From Bacillus australimaris (GTDB taxonomy: Bacteria; Bacillota; Bacilli; Bacillales; Bacillaceae): a stretch of DNA of 64,000 nt. The position numbers and the translations under genes were made by a program. Below the pieces are notes generated by a model. That model saw nothing but the letters and a program-made list of their open reading frames with translations. It searched no databases and was not told the DNA's origin. The DNA lies in NCBI RefSeq assembly GCF_001307105.1, contig NZ_LGYN01000027.1, forward strand, positions 186,001 to 250,000, read 5' to 3'. This document shows positions 7,843-18,300 of the stretch, piece by piece (within the stretch, counting starts at the first letter, position 1; every line of letters begins with the position of its first letter).

Positions 7843-9620
7843 GTCAATATAAACAAATGGCTGAAAATGCAACTATGCAAAGCTTTTTAAACTGTTTTTT
7901 ACGTGAAACAGGAATCGATCGATCTGCAAAAAAAGAGACAAAAGCAGACGGTTCGCTTGTATTCGTGGCAAAACTAGCAAAGCAAGATCTTGAGCTTGTG
8001 ATTCCGATTCGATATTTTTCATCTGTAGGCCGTCATCTCTTTGATTTTCCGATTCGCTTTCGTCCCGGCGGCAGTGAACAAGAGGGAACGATCGTTGATT
8101 ACATGACACTTGTTGCTTTATGTTCAAAGGAGCTTCTCATTGAATATGGCCGCACAGATGCAGAGGATGAATTCATGCTTCGCATCATTTTAAGCTGCCG
8201 TAATATTGAAAGATTCTTAAAGGAGAGAGAAAGTGATCGAGCAGCTCTATCTCAAGCTGATTTTGAGTATATCGAGGCTGAGCAGTCACTTCTCCTTGGA
8301 CATTTAACGCATCCTACACCAAAAAGTAGACAAGGGATGACAGAAGAGGAGGAAGCCGTCTATTCTCCTGAGCTGAAAGGGGCTTTCCAGCTTCATTACT
8401 TTAAAGCACACCATTCGATTGTGCTTCAGGATTCATCTATTTCACAGTCGGCGGCAAGCTTGATGTTAGAAGAGCTTTCGCTTCAGTTACCTGAAGAAAC
8501 AGAGAGGCTGAATACTTTAACAGAAAACGGACAATATGTGCTCATTCCGATTCATCCACTGCAAGTCAAAGTGGTCATGGAGAAGGCGTTCGTGAAGCGT
8601 TATATAGAGGAGGGGAAACTAACTTATTTAGGACCGATGGGAGCTGAATATACAGCGACCTCATCCTTTAGAACGGTCTATCAAAAAGATTCTGCTTACA
8701 TGCTCAAATTCTCTGTTCCTGTGAAAATTACGAACTCTTTACGCATCAATAAACAAAAGGAACTGGATCGCGGAGTTGAGATGTCCCGCATCTTAAAAAC
8801 AGAATTAGGCGTTTCTTTATACGATCAATTCTCTGGATTCCGTGTGATTGAAGATCCTGCATATCTATCCATTCAAGGAGTTGAGGCGGAATCTGGATTT
8901 GAAGTGGTGATTCGTCAAAATCCATTTTTGCATCGTGAAAAAGGCGCAAGTTTAATTGCTGGCTTATGTCAGGATCATGCGTACGGAGGAAAATCAAGAT
9001 TAGCAGGCATTATTCATGAGCTTGCAGACGCAGAAGGCCGGTCAACAGAAGCGGTCAGCCAAGATTGGTTTAAACGATATTTATCCATTTCGTTAGAACC
9101 GATGCTCTGGCTGTTTGAAACGTATGGCCTTGCACTGGAGGCCCATCAGCAAAATGCGGTCGTGCAAATGAAGGATGGTTATCCAGACACCTTCTATTAT
9201 CGTGACAACCAAGGCTACTATTATAGTGAATCGAAAAAGAATAAGCTGGCCAACCTTGTCCAAAACTTAAGCGTGAGAAGTGAAACCATCTGTGCGGATG
9301 ATGTAGCCGTTGAGAGACTTCGTTATTATTTCTTCTTTAATCATTTATTCGGTCTAATTAACGGTTTTGGCACAGAAGGACTAGCAAAGGAAGAAGATTT
9401 GCTGGCGCTTGTGAGAGATACATTGCTCGTTCATGAGGAGACATATGGAGCATCTGATCTGACAAACAGCCTTCTCCGCTCAAAGGAGCTGCCTTCAAAA
9501 GCGAATTTACTGACACGTTTTGAAGATATGGATGAGCTGACAGGGTCACTGGAAACACAATCTCGTTATACGGCTGTCTTGAATCCGCTCTTTTTACATA
9601 AGGAGGCGCTGATTGGATGA
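7839..9620 (+). CDS. IucA/IucC-family NIS siderophore synthetase (RhbC-type)
   Basis: This 593-residue NRPS-independent siderophore synthetase adenylates a citrate carboxyl and condenses it with a polyamine or hydroxamate. IucA/IucC landmarks include GHLTHPTPKSRQGM (nucleotide-binding loop), IPIHPLQ, TATSSFRTVY, KFSVPVKITNSLRI and the C-terminal EAHQQNAVV. The start is TTG at 7839 with GGGAGG 8 nt before; TTG overlaps the preceding TGA. A second, different family member closes the operon, as expected when two amine arms are attached to citrate in turn. Confidence 0.9.
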   Translation: MSQYKQMAENATMQSFLNCFLRETGIDRSAKKETKADGSLVFVAKLAKQDLELVIPIRYFSSVGRHLFDFPIRFRPGGSEQEGTIVDYMTLVALCSKELLIEYGRTDAEDEFMLRIILSCRNIERFLKERESDRAALSQADFEYIEAEQSLLLGHLTHPTPKSRQGMTEEEEAVYSPELKGAFQLHYFKAHHSIVLQDSSISQSAASLMLEELSLQLPEETERLNTLTENGQYVLIPIHPLQVKVVMEKAFVKRYIEEGKLTYLGPMGAEYTATSSFRTVYQKDSAYMLKFSVPVKITNSLRINKQKELDRGVEMSRILKTELGVSLYDQFSGFRVIEDPAYLSIQGVEAESGFEVVIRQNPFLHREKGASLIAGLCQDHAYGGKSRLAGIIHELADAEGRSTEAVSQDWFKRYLSISLEPMLWLFETYGLALEAHQQNAVVQMKDGYPDTFYYRDNQGYYYSESKKNKLANLVQNLSVRSETICADDVAVERLRYYFFFNHLFGLINGFGTEGLAKEEDLLALVRDTLLVHEETYGASDLTNSLLRSKELPSKANLLTRFEDMDELTGSLETQSRYTAVLNPLFLHKEALIG

Positions 9621-10171
9621 GGCATCGTATTAGCTTTATTCGTGCTGAATATGAAAGGGACGTCCAGCTTGTCCATAAGTGGATGCAGGAAGAGTACGTT
9701 CACCCATTTTGGCATTTGAATATTCCGTTTCCCGCTTTTGAAAAACATTTTTATCAGGCCATACATGATCCGCATCAAACTCTTTATTTAGGAACGATTG
9801 ACGGGACGCCAATGAGTTATTTTGAGGCGTACAACGTCAAAGGAGATGTCATTGAATCCTACTATGAGCCTTCTCCGCACGATCAAGGAGTCCATCTGTT
9901 AATAGGTGAGCCGGATTATGTGGGAAAAGGATTTGCTGCTCCGCTCCTTCAGGCAATGACAGCATTTCAATTTGAGCAGAACAAACGAACAGAAAAAATC
10001 GTTGCTGAGCCAGATATTCGCAATGAAAAAATGATTCATGTATTTGAAAAATGCGGTTTCGAACGTGTAAAACCAGTCATTTTACCGGATAAAACAGGTC
10101 TTTTGATGTTTTGTGATCGAGAACGATTCGAAAGGAAGTATAACCATGACGCGGTTCAACAAGCAAAATAA
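9617..10171 (+). CDS. Siderophore N-acyltransferase (RhbD/IucB-type GNAT)
   Basis: This 184-residue acyltransferase resembles IucB/RhbD: the N-terminal YHPFWHLN-like segment here reads EYVHPFWHLNIPFPAF, and the domain ends with RNEKMIHVFEKCGFERV. It should acetylate the N-hydroxylated diaminopropane to form the hydroxamate group. The ATG overlaps the previous stop (ATGA), and AAGGAGG precedes it. Its 3' end overlaps the monooxygenase gene by 26 bp. The exact acyl chain (acetyl in schizokinen) is inferred from operon similarity. Confidence 0.85.
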   Translation: MRHRISFIRAEYERDVQLVHKWMQEEYVHPFWHLNIPFPAFEKHFYQAIHDPHQTLYLGTIDGTPMSYFEAYNVKGDVIESYYEPSPHDQGVHLLIGEPDYVGKGFAAPLLQAMTAFQFEQNKRTEKIVAEPDIRNEKMIHVFEKCGFERVKPVILPDKTGLLMFCDRERFERKYNHDAVQQAK

Positions 10172-11495
10172 TGTAGTGGATGTAATTGGGATCGGCATTG
10201 GCCCGTTTAACCTAGGGCTTGCCGCATTATCTGAAGAGGTAAATGAAATCGACGCTTTGTTTTTTGAAAGAAGTGAAGCCTTTCACTGGCATCCAGGTAT
10301 GCTTATTGAAGGGACGACACTGCAAGTCCCATTTTTAGCGGACCTTGTCAGCATGGCAGATGTGAAAAGCAAATATAGCTTTCTCAACTATTTGCAGGAG
10401 CAAAACCGTTTGTATTCATTTTACTTTCTAGAGGACTTCCATATTCCGCGAAAGGAATACAGTCATTATTGCCGCTGGGTCGCTGACCAGTTAGACTCTT
10501 GCCGATTTGGCATGAACGTCGAATCTGTCTCATTGATCGAAAAGGCAGGGGAAAAGCGATATGAAGTGCATGTCCGTCATGTGGGGGATCAAGCCGTAGA
10601 GGTGTTTGAAAGCAAGCATCTCGTTCTAGGCATTGGTACGCAGCCGGCGATACCAGCATCGCTTCAGCCGGCATTAGGAGAGAAAGTCTTTCATTCGGCA
10701 GATTATTTAAAACGAAAGAAAGAAGGCTGTTTTAAAGGAAAATCTGTGACAGTCATTGGTTCTGGTCAAAGTGCGGCAGAAGTGTTTTATGACATTTTAT
10801 CAGATGATGAGGCAAAGGATATTCATTGGTTTACGCGGTCTAAAGGGTTTTTCCCAATGGAATATTCAAATCTTGGACTTGAGTATTTCTCTCCAGACTA
10901 TATTGATTTCTTTTATGAGCTTCCGCAAACAAAAAAGGATACGCTGCTAAAACAGCAAGACTTGCTGTATAAAGGCATCAGTTCTGCGATGATTCGTGAT
11001 ATTTATCATTTGCTTTATGAACGTTCTGCCTGCGGAAAGCAGCTGAACACAGTGCTTCAAGCCATGACAGAAGTTAACTTGATTGAGGAAACAGCGAGCG
11101 GCTTGTCACTTTCATGCACGCAATGGGTCAAGGAAGAATCCTTTACCCATGAGACGGATATTGTCGTTTTGGCGACTGGCTACCAATCGGTACTGCCGCC
11201 ATTTATCAACCCAATTTCTCATCACATTCAATGGGATGATCAAGGACGTTTCCAGGTCGAGCGTGAGTATCGTTTGAAAACAAACACAATGGGTGAAAAT
11301 GATATTTTCGTTCAAAATGCAGAGCTTCATACACATGGGGTCGGCGCGCCAGATTTGGGACTAGGGGCTTATCGAAACAGTGTGATCATCAATGAACTTG
11401 CTCGTCAAACCGTGTATCCACTTTATCAAAAACACGTCTTCCAGACATTTGGTACACACAAGAATGCACACACATTTGAAGAAATCAAAGGTTAA
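10146..11495 (+). CDS. Diamine N-hydroxylase (RhbE; lysine/ornithine N-monooxygenase family)
   Basis: This FAD- and NADPH-dependent monooxygenase (449 residues) hydroxylates the free amine of 1,3-diaminopropane. Visible are the FAD dinucleotide fold VIGIGIGPFNLGLAAL near the N-terminus, FHWHPGMLIEGTTLQVPFL typical of N-hydroxylating monooxygenases, the NADPH fold VIGSGQSAAEVFYD, and the C-terminal ATGY motif (VLATGYQS). ATG 10146 follows AAAGGAAG; an in-frame TTG at 10113 lies inside rhbD and has no ribosome site. It is co-transcribed within the siderophore operon. Confidence 0.9.
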   Translation: MTRFNKQNNVVDVIGIGIGPFNLGLAALSEEVNEIDALFFERSEAFHWHPGMLIEGTTLQVPFLADLVSMADVKSKYSFLNYLQEQNRLYSFYFLEDFHIPRKEYSHYCRWVADQLDSCRFGMNVESVSLIEKAGEKRYEVHVRHVGDQAVEVFESKHLVLGIGTQPAIPASLQPALGEKVFHSADYLKRKKEGCFKGKSVTVIGSGQSAAEVFYDILSDDEAKDIHWFTRSKGFFPMEYSNLGLEYFSPDYIDFFYELPQTKKDTLLKQQDLLYKGISSAMIRDIYHLLYERSACGKQLNTVLQAMTEVNLIEETASGLSLSCTQWVKEESFTHETDIVVLATGYQSVLPPFINPISHHIQWDDQGRFQVEREYRLKTNTMGENDIFVQNAELHTHGVGAPDLGLGAYRNSVIINELARQTVYPLYQKHVFQTFGTHKNAHTFEEIKG

Positions 11496-11508
11496 GGAGG
11501 ATGAAGCG

Positions 11509-13323
11509 ATGAATGTACAAGATGAATTAAAAAAAGCGGTGAATCCTGCTGCTTGGAAAAAGGCAAATCAGCGAATGGTGGCAAAAATGCTGTCTGAATA
11601 CATGTATGAGGACATGCTTCATCCTGTAGAACTGGATAGTAAGGATGGCATTGCTCAGTATGAATTAATCATTCACGAACATAAGAAATATCGCTATCTT
11701 GCAAAACCCCGGTTGTTTGATAGTTTTGATACAATCGCTGAATCAATCGAGTGCTGCCAAGATGGAAAATGGTCAAAGGATATCAGTGCCATAGTGTTTT
11801 TACTAGACATTCAGCCAATCATTCCAATGTCTTCTGAGACAACAGGCCATCTCATCAAAGAGCTTCATCATACTTTGTTAGCAGATGTCCATTTGCTGTC
11901 GAAAAAAGCACTTCGTGCGGACGAACTAACAGATACTGATTATGCATGGATTGAAGGAGAAATGACAGGCCATCCTTGGATTGTGTATAACAAAGGGCGC
12001 ATAGGATTCAGCTATGATGATTACTTAGCCTATGCACCAGAACGGCAAGAATGTGTGCAGCTGTCTTGGATAGCTGTACACAGGGAGCTTGCGACATTCC
12101 ATGCAGTCGACCATGAAAACTATGAGCAGGTGATCGCCAAAGAATTAGATGAAGTCACGATTCGTCAATTTCAGCGCGTGTTAAAGGATGAAGGATTGAA
12201 TGCGGCTGATTATTATATGATGCCTGTTCATAAATGGCAGTGGACACATATGATCATACAGCATTTCCCTGAAGATTTGGCCCTGCGCCGGATTGTGTAT
12301 TTGGGAGAGGGGCTGGATCAATATATTCCGCAGCAATCCATTAGAACCTTTACGAACATTTCAAGTAAAGGCAAGCACCATATTAAACTGCCAATGAGTA
12401 TTTTAAATACGCTTGTGTACCGTGGGCTTCCATCAGAACGTACAGTGATTGCCCCGCGCATTACAGCGCATATTAAAGGGATTGCAGATCAAGACCCATT
12501 TTTATCTGATGTCTGCCGCGTCATTTTACCAGGGGAGAATGCAAGTATCAATGTCGATCATCCATACTACAGCAAGCTGCCTGGTGCACCGTATCAATAT
12601 CTAGAGATGCTCGGTGTTATTTTTAGAGAAAGCATTTATACGTACTTAGATGAAGGGGAGAGCCCTGTTACACTTGCGGCACTTACTTATGAGGATCATG
12701 AAGGTGAGCCGTATATCAAACAGCTGATTGAAAAGTCAGGTCTCTCAGCAAAAGAATGGATGGCGACATTTTTCCATGTCGTGATGCCGCCGCTGCTGCA
12801 CTTTATGTATCAATATGGCACAGTCTTTTCACCACATGGGCAAAATACGATTCTTGTATTAAAAAATCATCAGCCGCATCGATTGGCGATAAAAGATTTC
12901 GTTGATGATGTAAATATAAGTGATCAGCCGCTGCCTGAATTAGCTTCACTAGAAGAAGATTTAAAAGAAGTGCTGCGCAGTGAGCCGCCAGAAGGTTTAG
13001 TGCAATTTATCTTTACAGGACTGTTTATTTGCAACCTGCGTTATGTATCCAACGTGTTAGACAATCACGATCTGTTAGATGAAACGACACTTTGGCGTTT
13101 GCTTGCTGAAGAAATTCAGCAGTATCAAAATCAATTTCCACAGCTGAAAGATCGTTTTGCTTTATTTGATTTATTCCAGCCTCAGCTGACGAAGCTTTGC
13201 TTAAACCGTAATCGCATGATTGATTATGGTTATGGAGATGGAGATGACCGCCCGCATGCATCAGAGCATGGAAAGGTCACGAATGCACTTGCACAAGTTC
13301 TCTCATCTGTAGGCGAAAAGTAA
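11509..13323 (+). CDS. IucA/IucC-family NIS siderophore synthetase (RhbF-type)
   Basis: This second NIS synthetase (604 residues) should add the second hydroxamate arm to the citrate intermediate. It has the GHPWIVYNKGRIGFSYDDY loop (in pieces), MPVHKWQW, RTFTNISSKGKHHIKLPMS and SPHGQNTILV signatures, followed by the FhuF-like ferric reductase transporter-type C-terminal region of IucC proteins. ATG 11509 has AAGGAGG 8 nt upstream; the frame is open further left inside the monooxygenase gene. It is the last gene before a strong terminator, and no siderophore transporter follows. Confidence 0.9.
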   Translation: MNVQDELKKAVNPAAWKKANQRMVAKMLSEYMYEDMLHPVELDSKDGIAQYELIIHEHKKYRYLAKPRLFDSFDTIAESIECCQDGKWSKDISAIVFLLDIQPIIPMSSETTGHLIKELHHTLLADVHLLSKKALRADELTDTDYAWIEGEMTGHPWIVYNKGRIGFSYDDYLAYAPERQECVQLSWIAVHRELATFHAVDHENYEQVIAKELDEVTIRQFQRVLKDEGLNAADYYMMPVHKWQWTHMIIQHFPEDLALRRIVYLGEGLDQYIPQQSIRTFTNISSKGKHHIKLPMSILNTLVYRGLPSERTVIAPRITAHIKGIADQDPFLSDVCRVILPGENASINVDHPYYSKLPGAPYQYLEMLGVIFRESIYTYLDEGESPVTLAALTYEDHEGEPYIKQLIEKSGLSAKEWMATFFHVVMPPLLHFMYQYGTVFSPHGQNTILVLKNHQPHRLAIKDFVDDVNISDQPLPELASLEEDLKEVLRSEPPEGLVQFIFTGLFICNLRYVSNVLDNHDLLDETTLWRLLAEEIQQYQNQFPQLKDRFALFDLFQPQLTKLCLNRNRMIDYGYGDGDDRPHASEHGKVTNALAQVLSSVGEK

Positions 13324-13328
13324 AAAGG

Positions 13329-13368
13329 AAAAGCTGTAGACTCATATTGTCTACAGCTTTTTGGTTTT
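13329..13368 (+). terminator. Terminator of siderophore operon
   Basis: A perfect 13-bp stem (13329-13341 with 13349-13361) and a TCATATT loop are followed by a T-rich tract. It lies 6 bp after the last stop codon. Confidence 0.9.
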
Positions 13369-14226
13369 TTAAGAAAATGCCTGTGAGGCCAAAAAATAGA
13401 GAAGCGCAGGATCATTTTGTTTTTCGTTTCCACGAATCATCATAAAATGCGCTGCGTTTGTTTTCGTAAATCCTGCTTCTATCAGTGATGTGTGAAGACG
13501 TTCAGCCGTTTCTTCCTGCATATCTAAACGAATCGCACCTGGATAAGACGAGATAAGTGATTGAATGAGCGCGAGCGCCGTTTGTTCATCGTTTGCTGCA
13601 AGCGGTCCAATCAGTAGATTAGCTGGGGTTTCGACGCCAAAGGCAAAACCGATTGTTTCATGATGCTCATTCTGTGCAATCAGCCGGAACGAGGCTCGTT
13701 CCATTCGCTTTTTTAAAAAGCTCGATCGATTGGTCCCTGCGCCTTTTTCGTCAAGTGCTTCAATAGACGGAAGATGAGTTTCATCAGCGGGAGAAAGATG
13801 AATCTTATCTGACATTTGAAGCGCTAAAGGATTTGTTTTTTGTGCTTTGTATGTATGAATGAAGCCTATAGTGTGAAAGCCGATCTTTTCATAAACGGGC
13901 CGTCCTTGAACAGTAGCCGTTAAAACGACTGGGGCACTTTGATCACTTTGACGGAGCAAGGTGTCAATCATTTTACGTGCAAGACCTAAACCGCGATGTG
14001 TTTCAGAAACAATAACTGCACCAATTGAAGCCACTTTGTCATATTGGAAAATTCCAGCACACGAGATAACTTGTCCAGTAGCTGTTGTAAAACCTGTAAA
14101 AGACCCATTCGTTAAAAGAGATGTGAGCTCTTCCGCATTGTAATCAGGCCAATTGACCTCTTTTGACAAAGCCATAAGGTCTGGTATGTCATCAAGTGTT
14201 AAAGATCGTTGAATAACGTCTGCCAA
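13369..14226 (-). CDS. Double-domain GNAT acetyltransferase
   Basis: Two GNAT-like halves are visible in 285 residues. The N-terminal half has VASIGAVIVSETHRGLGLARKMIDTLL (in pieces; the acetyl-CoA loop RGLGLA) and VYEKIGFHTIG. The C-terminal half is more degenerate, with EALDEKGAGTNRSSFLKK and IGPLAANDEQTALALI, and resembles the YitI/DUF1248-type tandem GNATs. I chose TTG at 14226 because AAGGAG lies 9 nt upstream; the frame extends to 14358 but runs through the upstream terminator hairpin. The substrate is unknown. It lies between two terminators, so it is probably monocistronic. Confidence 0.7.
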   Translation of the reverse strand: MADVIQRSLTLDDIPDLMALSKEVNWPDYNAEELTSLLTNGSFTGFTTATGQVISCAGIFQYDKVASIGAVIVSETHRGLGLARKMIDTLLRQSDQSAPVVLTATVQGRPVYEKIGFHTIGFIHTYKAQKTNPLALQMSDKIHLSPADETHLPSIEALDEKGAGTNRSSFLKKRMERASFRLIAQNEHHETIGFAFGVETPANLLIGPLAANDEQTALALIQSLISSYPGAIRLDMQEETAERLHTSLIEAGFTKTNAAHFMMIRGNEKQNDPALLYFLASQAFS

Positions 14227-14287
14227 TTCACGCAACTCCTTCTTAGCTGATTTCTCTATATGTATCGTACCATAAGAATGCATAAGA

Positions 14288-14316
14288 AAAAGGAAAAGGG
14301 AGATCCTTTTCCTTTT
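14288..14316 (-). terminator. Terminator of secreted PPC-like protein gene
   Basis: A 12-bp stem (AAAAGGAAAAGG with its complement) and 5-nt loop end in a T tract on the minus strand, 8 bp past the stop codon. Confidence 0.8.
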
Positions 14317-14323
14317 ATATTGT

Positions 14324-15262
14324 TTAATAATTGAGGTCACGGTTGTATTCATATTCAAAGGTAAGCCGCAAGTTTTTAATCGACACGACGCCTACTTTAA
14401 TTAATCGTCCACCGATAAACTGAGGAAACTCTATCGCGTTGAAAGAAACAAAAAAGCGGTCTTTGGCCGGTACCTGACTTGTTTTATAGGAAGAGATGTC
14501 GACCTTTTGTCCTTTCCAAGGTACATTTACTGTCCCGCCTTTTAAGGAAGAAACGGTGAAGACATAACTGTGTGCGTTTGTAACGCCTTTATCAGCCTCT
14601 AATGAAAGTCCAGTCACGACAGCATCCTGAGGTAAGCTGCTTAAATCAAAATTAGAATTTGGAGAACCGGCTTCATTTAAACTATTGAGTGTGGGAGGCG
14701 ATCCGTATCGTTTTAGGGTTTCTTTTTCAATACTTTTGTTAAACACAATGCGGTACTTTTTATCTTCTTCATTTAATAATTGTTTAGGTTTTACAGCTAA
14801 GTAGTAATCCGTACTGGCAGCGATTTTTGGCATATGAATGATTTCGTTTTCATTGTATGTCCGCACAGAGGAAGATACAAGGGTCCCGTTCTTATCATAA
14901 AGATAGAGATCAAAATCATTTCCCGATTTCACATTCACGAGTTTAATAGAAAAGCGGCCATCAGCTCCAAAAAATTTAGAGTTGGTAAAATGGTGAAAAT
15001 CGATATCATTCATAGAAGAAATACTTCCCTCATGATATAAATAAGATTTATTCAGATAAAGAGAAGGTTCTATGAGCTGAGCTTTTTCCATCGTATCATT
15101 GTTGGCATAATCACTGTCTGGATAAAGGTGCTCCAATTCCTCTGTATAGTTTTTCGTTTGTTTCGTAGATGCTTCACTTGCTTGTGCAGGTGATTGAAAG
15201 AGAGGGGTGGCAATGAAGAGACCGGTGGTGAGCAGTAAAATCCCGATTTTCTTTTTGAACAT
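14324..15262 (-). CDS. Secreted protein with PPC-like domain
   Basis: This 312-residue protein has a clear Sec signal peptide: MFKKK, a hydrophobic core, then SPAQASEAS with likely cleavage after AQA. Residues about 50-165 resemble bacterial pre-peptidase C-terminal (PPC) beta-sandwich domains: NNDTMEKAQLIEP, a DIDFHHF strand, DFDLYLYDKNGTLVSSS, and DYYLAVKP. The rest, with VTGLSLEADKG and a C-terminal beta-rich part, is unassigned. No protease catalytic domain is present, so it may be a stand-alone binding protein. ATG 15262 follows AAGGAG with a 9-nt gap. Function is unknown. Confidence 0.75.
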   Translation of the reverse strand: MFKKKIGILLLTTGLFIATPLFQSPAQASEASTKQTKNYTEELEHLYPDSDYANNDTMEKAQLIEPSLYLNKSYLYHEGSISSMNDIDFHHFTNSKFFGADGRFSIKLVNVKSGNDFDLYLYDKNGTLVSSSVRTYNENEIIHMPKIAASTDYYLAVKPKQLLNEEDKKYRIVFNKSIEKETLKRYGSPPTLNSLNEAGSPNSNFDLSSLPQDAVVTGLSLEADKGVTNAHSYVFTVSSLKGGTVNVPWKGQKVDISSYKTSQVPAKDRFFVSFNAIEFPQFIGGRLIKVGVVSIKNLRLTFEYEYNRDLNY

Positions 15263-15354
15263 AACAAACATCTCCTTATCAGTCATTTGTTTTCATTCAT
15301 ATTATCGGTTAATAATTGTAAATATTGATATATATTCCATTTTTCTATTGAAAA

Positions 15355-15378
15355 AGAACCTCCAATCACGGAGGTTCT
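15355..15378 (-). terminator. Terminator of yitJ-metH operon
   Basis: The stem AGAACCTCC/GGAGGTTCT has a 6-nt loop. On the minus strand it runs into TTTTTC, 5 bp downstream of the metH stop. Confidence 0.9.
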
Positions 15379-15382
15379 AGTT

Positions 15383-18300
15383 TTAATGAACATTAAAATA
15401 TCTAGCTTCAGGGTGAGAAACAACGATTGCTGAAACAGATGCTTCAGGTTCCATCATGAATCCTTCTGTCAGATGGATGCCGATTTTTTCAGGCTGAAGC
15501 AGCTTGAACAGCTTTTCTTGGTCTTCAAGATTTGGACACGCTGGATAACCAAAGGAATAGCGCTGCCCTTGATATTTCGCCTGGAATCGTTTTTCCATTG
15601 TGAAATCGACTGGGTCAGGGAAGCCCCATTTGTCACGGATTACTTGGTGGGTTCTTTCAGCTAATCCTTCTGCAAGCTCAAGTGCAAGAGCTTGGACAGC
15701 ATGCATTTTTAAGTAATCACCTTCTTGCTTGAATTGCTGCGCGACTTCACGAATACGTGCGCCCGCTGTGACAGCAAATAAGGCAATATAATCTTTTTCC
15801 TTTTCGTCACTCTTCCGCACATAATCAGAAATGGAGCGGTATGGAAGCTTTTCTTGTCTTGGAAATTGGAACGTTTCTATGATGCGGTTAGATGCTTCGG
15901 GATCATAAATATGCAAATCATTTCCGTGTGAACTGGCAGGAAAGAATTGATACACAAATGCAGGCGCAAACCAGTCCTTCTCTCTGCCTTCCTGAAGAAG
16001 GTCTGTGACAAGCTGTTTTAATTCCAATGCTTTTGGATGCTGTTCGGCCAATAGCTTTTTGACCTTTCCTTTTAAGCCGAGATGATGGCCAATCAGCATT
16101 TGCTCATTTACATAAGGCATAATATGATGCAAATCAATGTCTTTTACATAATGGCGTGCTGTATTTTCTGGTGTAAATATTGGCGCCTGCGGAAGTGCCG
16201 CACGTTTTTCTAGTAATTCAATGACAGCTTTCGGCTGCTTCACTTCCTTCTCCTTGAAAGCTGCTGCCGGCTCCTCTAGCGGCTTTGTTTGAAATTGAAG
16301 AGGGTTTGCTTTTAACTCATTGGCTAATGACAGACCGTCCATGGCATCTTTGGCATAAAGAACAGGTCCATCGTAATGAGGCGAAATTTTCATGTTCGTA
16401 AATTTACGAGAAAGGGCAGCACCACCAACCAAAATAGGAACGGAAATATTGGCTTTTTGTAAATCCTGAGCGGTTAATACCATTTGCTGTGCGGACTTCA
16501 CTAGTAAGCCTGATAACCCAATCATATCTGGTTTTTCTTTTTGCACAGCTTCGATCAATGTTTGAGGTGTCACTTTAATGCCGAGATCGACCACTTGAAA
16601 GCCATTATTGCTCAAAATGATGTCGACAAGGTTTTTCCCGATATCATGAACATCTCCTTTTACGGTCGCAAGTAGAATTTTCCCTTTTCCGCTTGCATGC
16701 TGCTTTTCCATATATTGCTCAAGGTACGAAACAGATGCTTTCATGACCTCTGCCGATTGAAGCACTTCGGCGACTATCAGTTCATTTTGATTAAAAAGGC
16801 GTCCAACCTCAGCCATTCCCTGCATTAACGGACCATTGATGATGTGAAGCGGCGATTCAAATTGTTCTAAAGCAATAGCTAGATCATCGATGAGACCTTC
16901 TTTCGTTCCTTCGACGACGTAGAGCGCCAGCCTTTCATCAAGTGATAAGGAGACTTTTGGTTTTTTCTCCGTTTTCTTTTTGCCGCGGTAAAATTGGGTG
17001 AATTCAGCAAGGGCTTGGTCATTTGTTTCATAAAGCAAGGTTTCAGCTAGTTTGATTTCATCCTTTGGAATGGATGCGAAGCGCTCAAGCTTTTCTGTAT
17101 TCACGATGGCGTAGTCAAGTCCTGCTTGGACGCAGTGATACAAATAGACGGCGTTTAAGATTTCTCTGCCAACAGGCGGAAGTCCGAAAGACACGTTGCT
17201 AATACCTAAAATAGTGAGGCACTCAGGCAGGGTTTCCTTGATCATTTTGATGCCTTTAATTGTTTCTTCTGCGGCGCCAATATATTGCTCGTCTCCTGTG
17301 CCTACTGGAAAGACAAGCGGATCAAAAATGATGTCACTTGCCGGAATTCCATACTTCTTTGTTAACAGATCGTGAGAACGTACAGCAATCTCTAGCTTTC
17401 GTTCCGCTGTCACGGCCATTCCTATTTCGTCAATCGTACCAACAACAATTGCACCGCCATATAGCTTCACAAGTGGGAGAATCTCTTCAAAGCGTTCCAA
17501 GCCATCCTCAAGGTTGATGGAATTGATGATGGCTTTCCCTTGGGAATACGTGAGTGCCTTTTCAATGACGTGTTTATCCGTTGAATCAATGACAAAAGGG
17601 GCTTTGACCTTTTTCATAGCTTCTTGTAAAAAGCCTTCCATGTCTGCTGCCTCATCACGGTCTGGATCGGCTAGACACACATCAATAACGTGAGCGCCAT
17701 TTTTCACCTGGGCACGAGCGATTTCTGCTGCTTCTTCAAACTTTTGTTCCGCAATGAGCCGTTTGAATTTGCGAGAACCAATGACATTGGTCCGTTCGCC
17801 TACAAAAAGAGGACGCATCGAATCTTCATAGATAAGAGGCTCAATTCCTGATACGGTATGCTGCGACGATTCGCGAGTGATATGACGCGGCTGAAGCGTG
17901 CGTACTTCATCTGACAATGCTTGAATATGTGCGGGTGTCGTTCCGCAGCAGCCACCGACGATATTTAACCAGCCTTCCTTAGCGAAGGCAGCAATTTTTT
18001 TAGCAAGAGAAGCAGGGGATTCATGATAGTGGCCTTCTTCATCTGGAAGACCAGCATTCGGATAGCAGCTAACCGCTGACTTTGCGATGGAGGAGAGCGT
18101 GCGGATATGGTCTGTCATAAATTCTGGACCTGTCGCACAGTTCAGGCCAACACTAATTGGCTTCATATGCTCAAGAGAGATATAAAAGGCTTCAATATCC
18201 TGACCGGCAAGGGTTGTACCCATCGGTTCAATGGTACCTGATACCATAAGTGGTAATTGAATGCCGGTCGTTTGAAAGGCTTCCTGAATACCTTTAAATC

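Noticed and set aside
11392-11508. N-terminal extension of the second NIS synthetase
   Set aside because: The open frame runs into the monooxygenase gene; AAGGAGG places the start at 11509.
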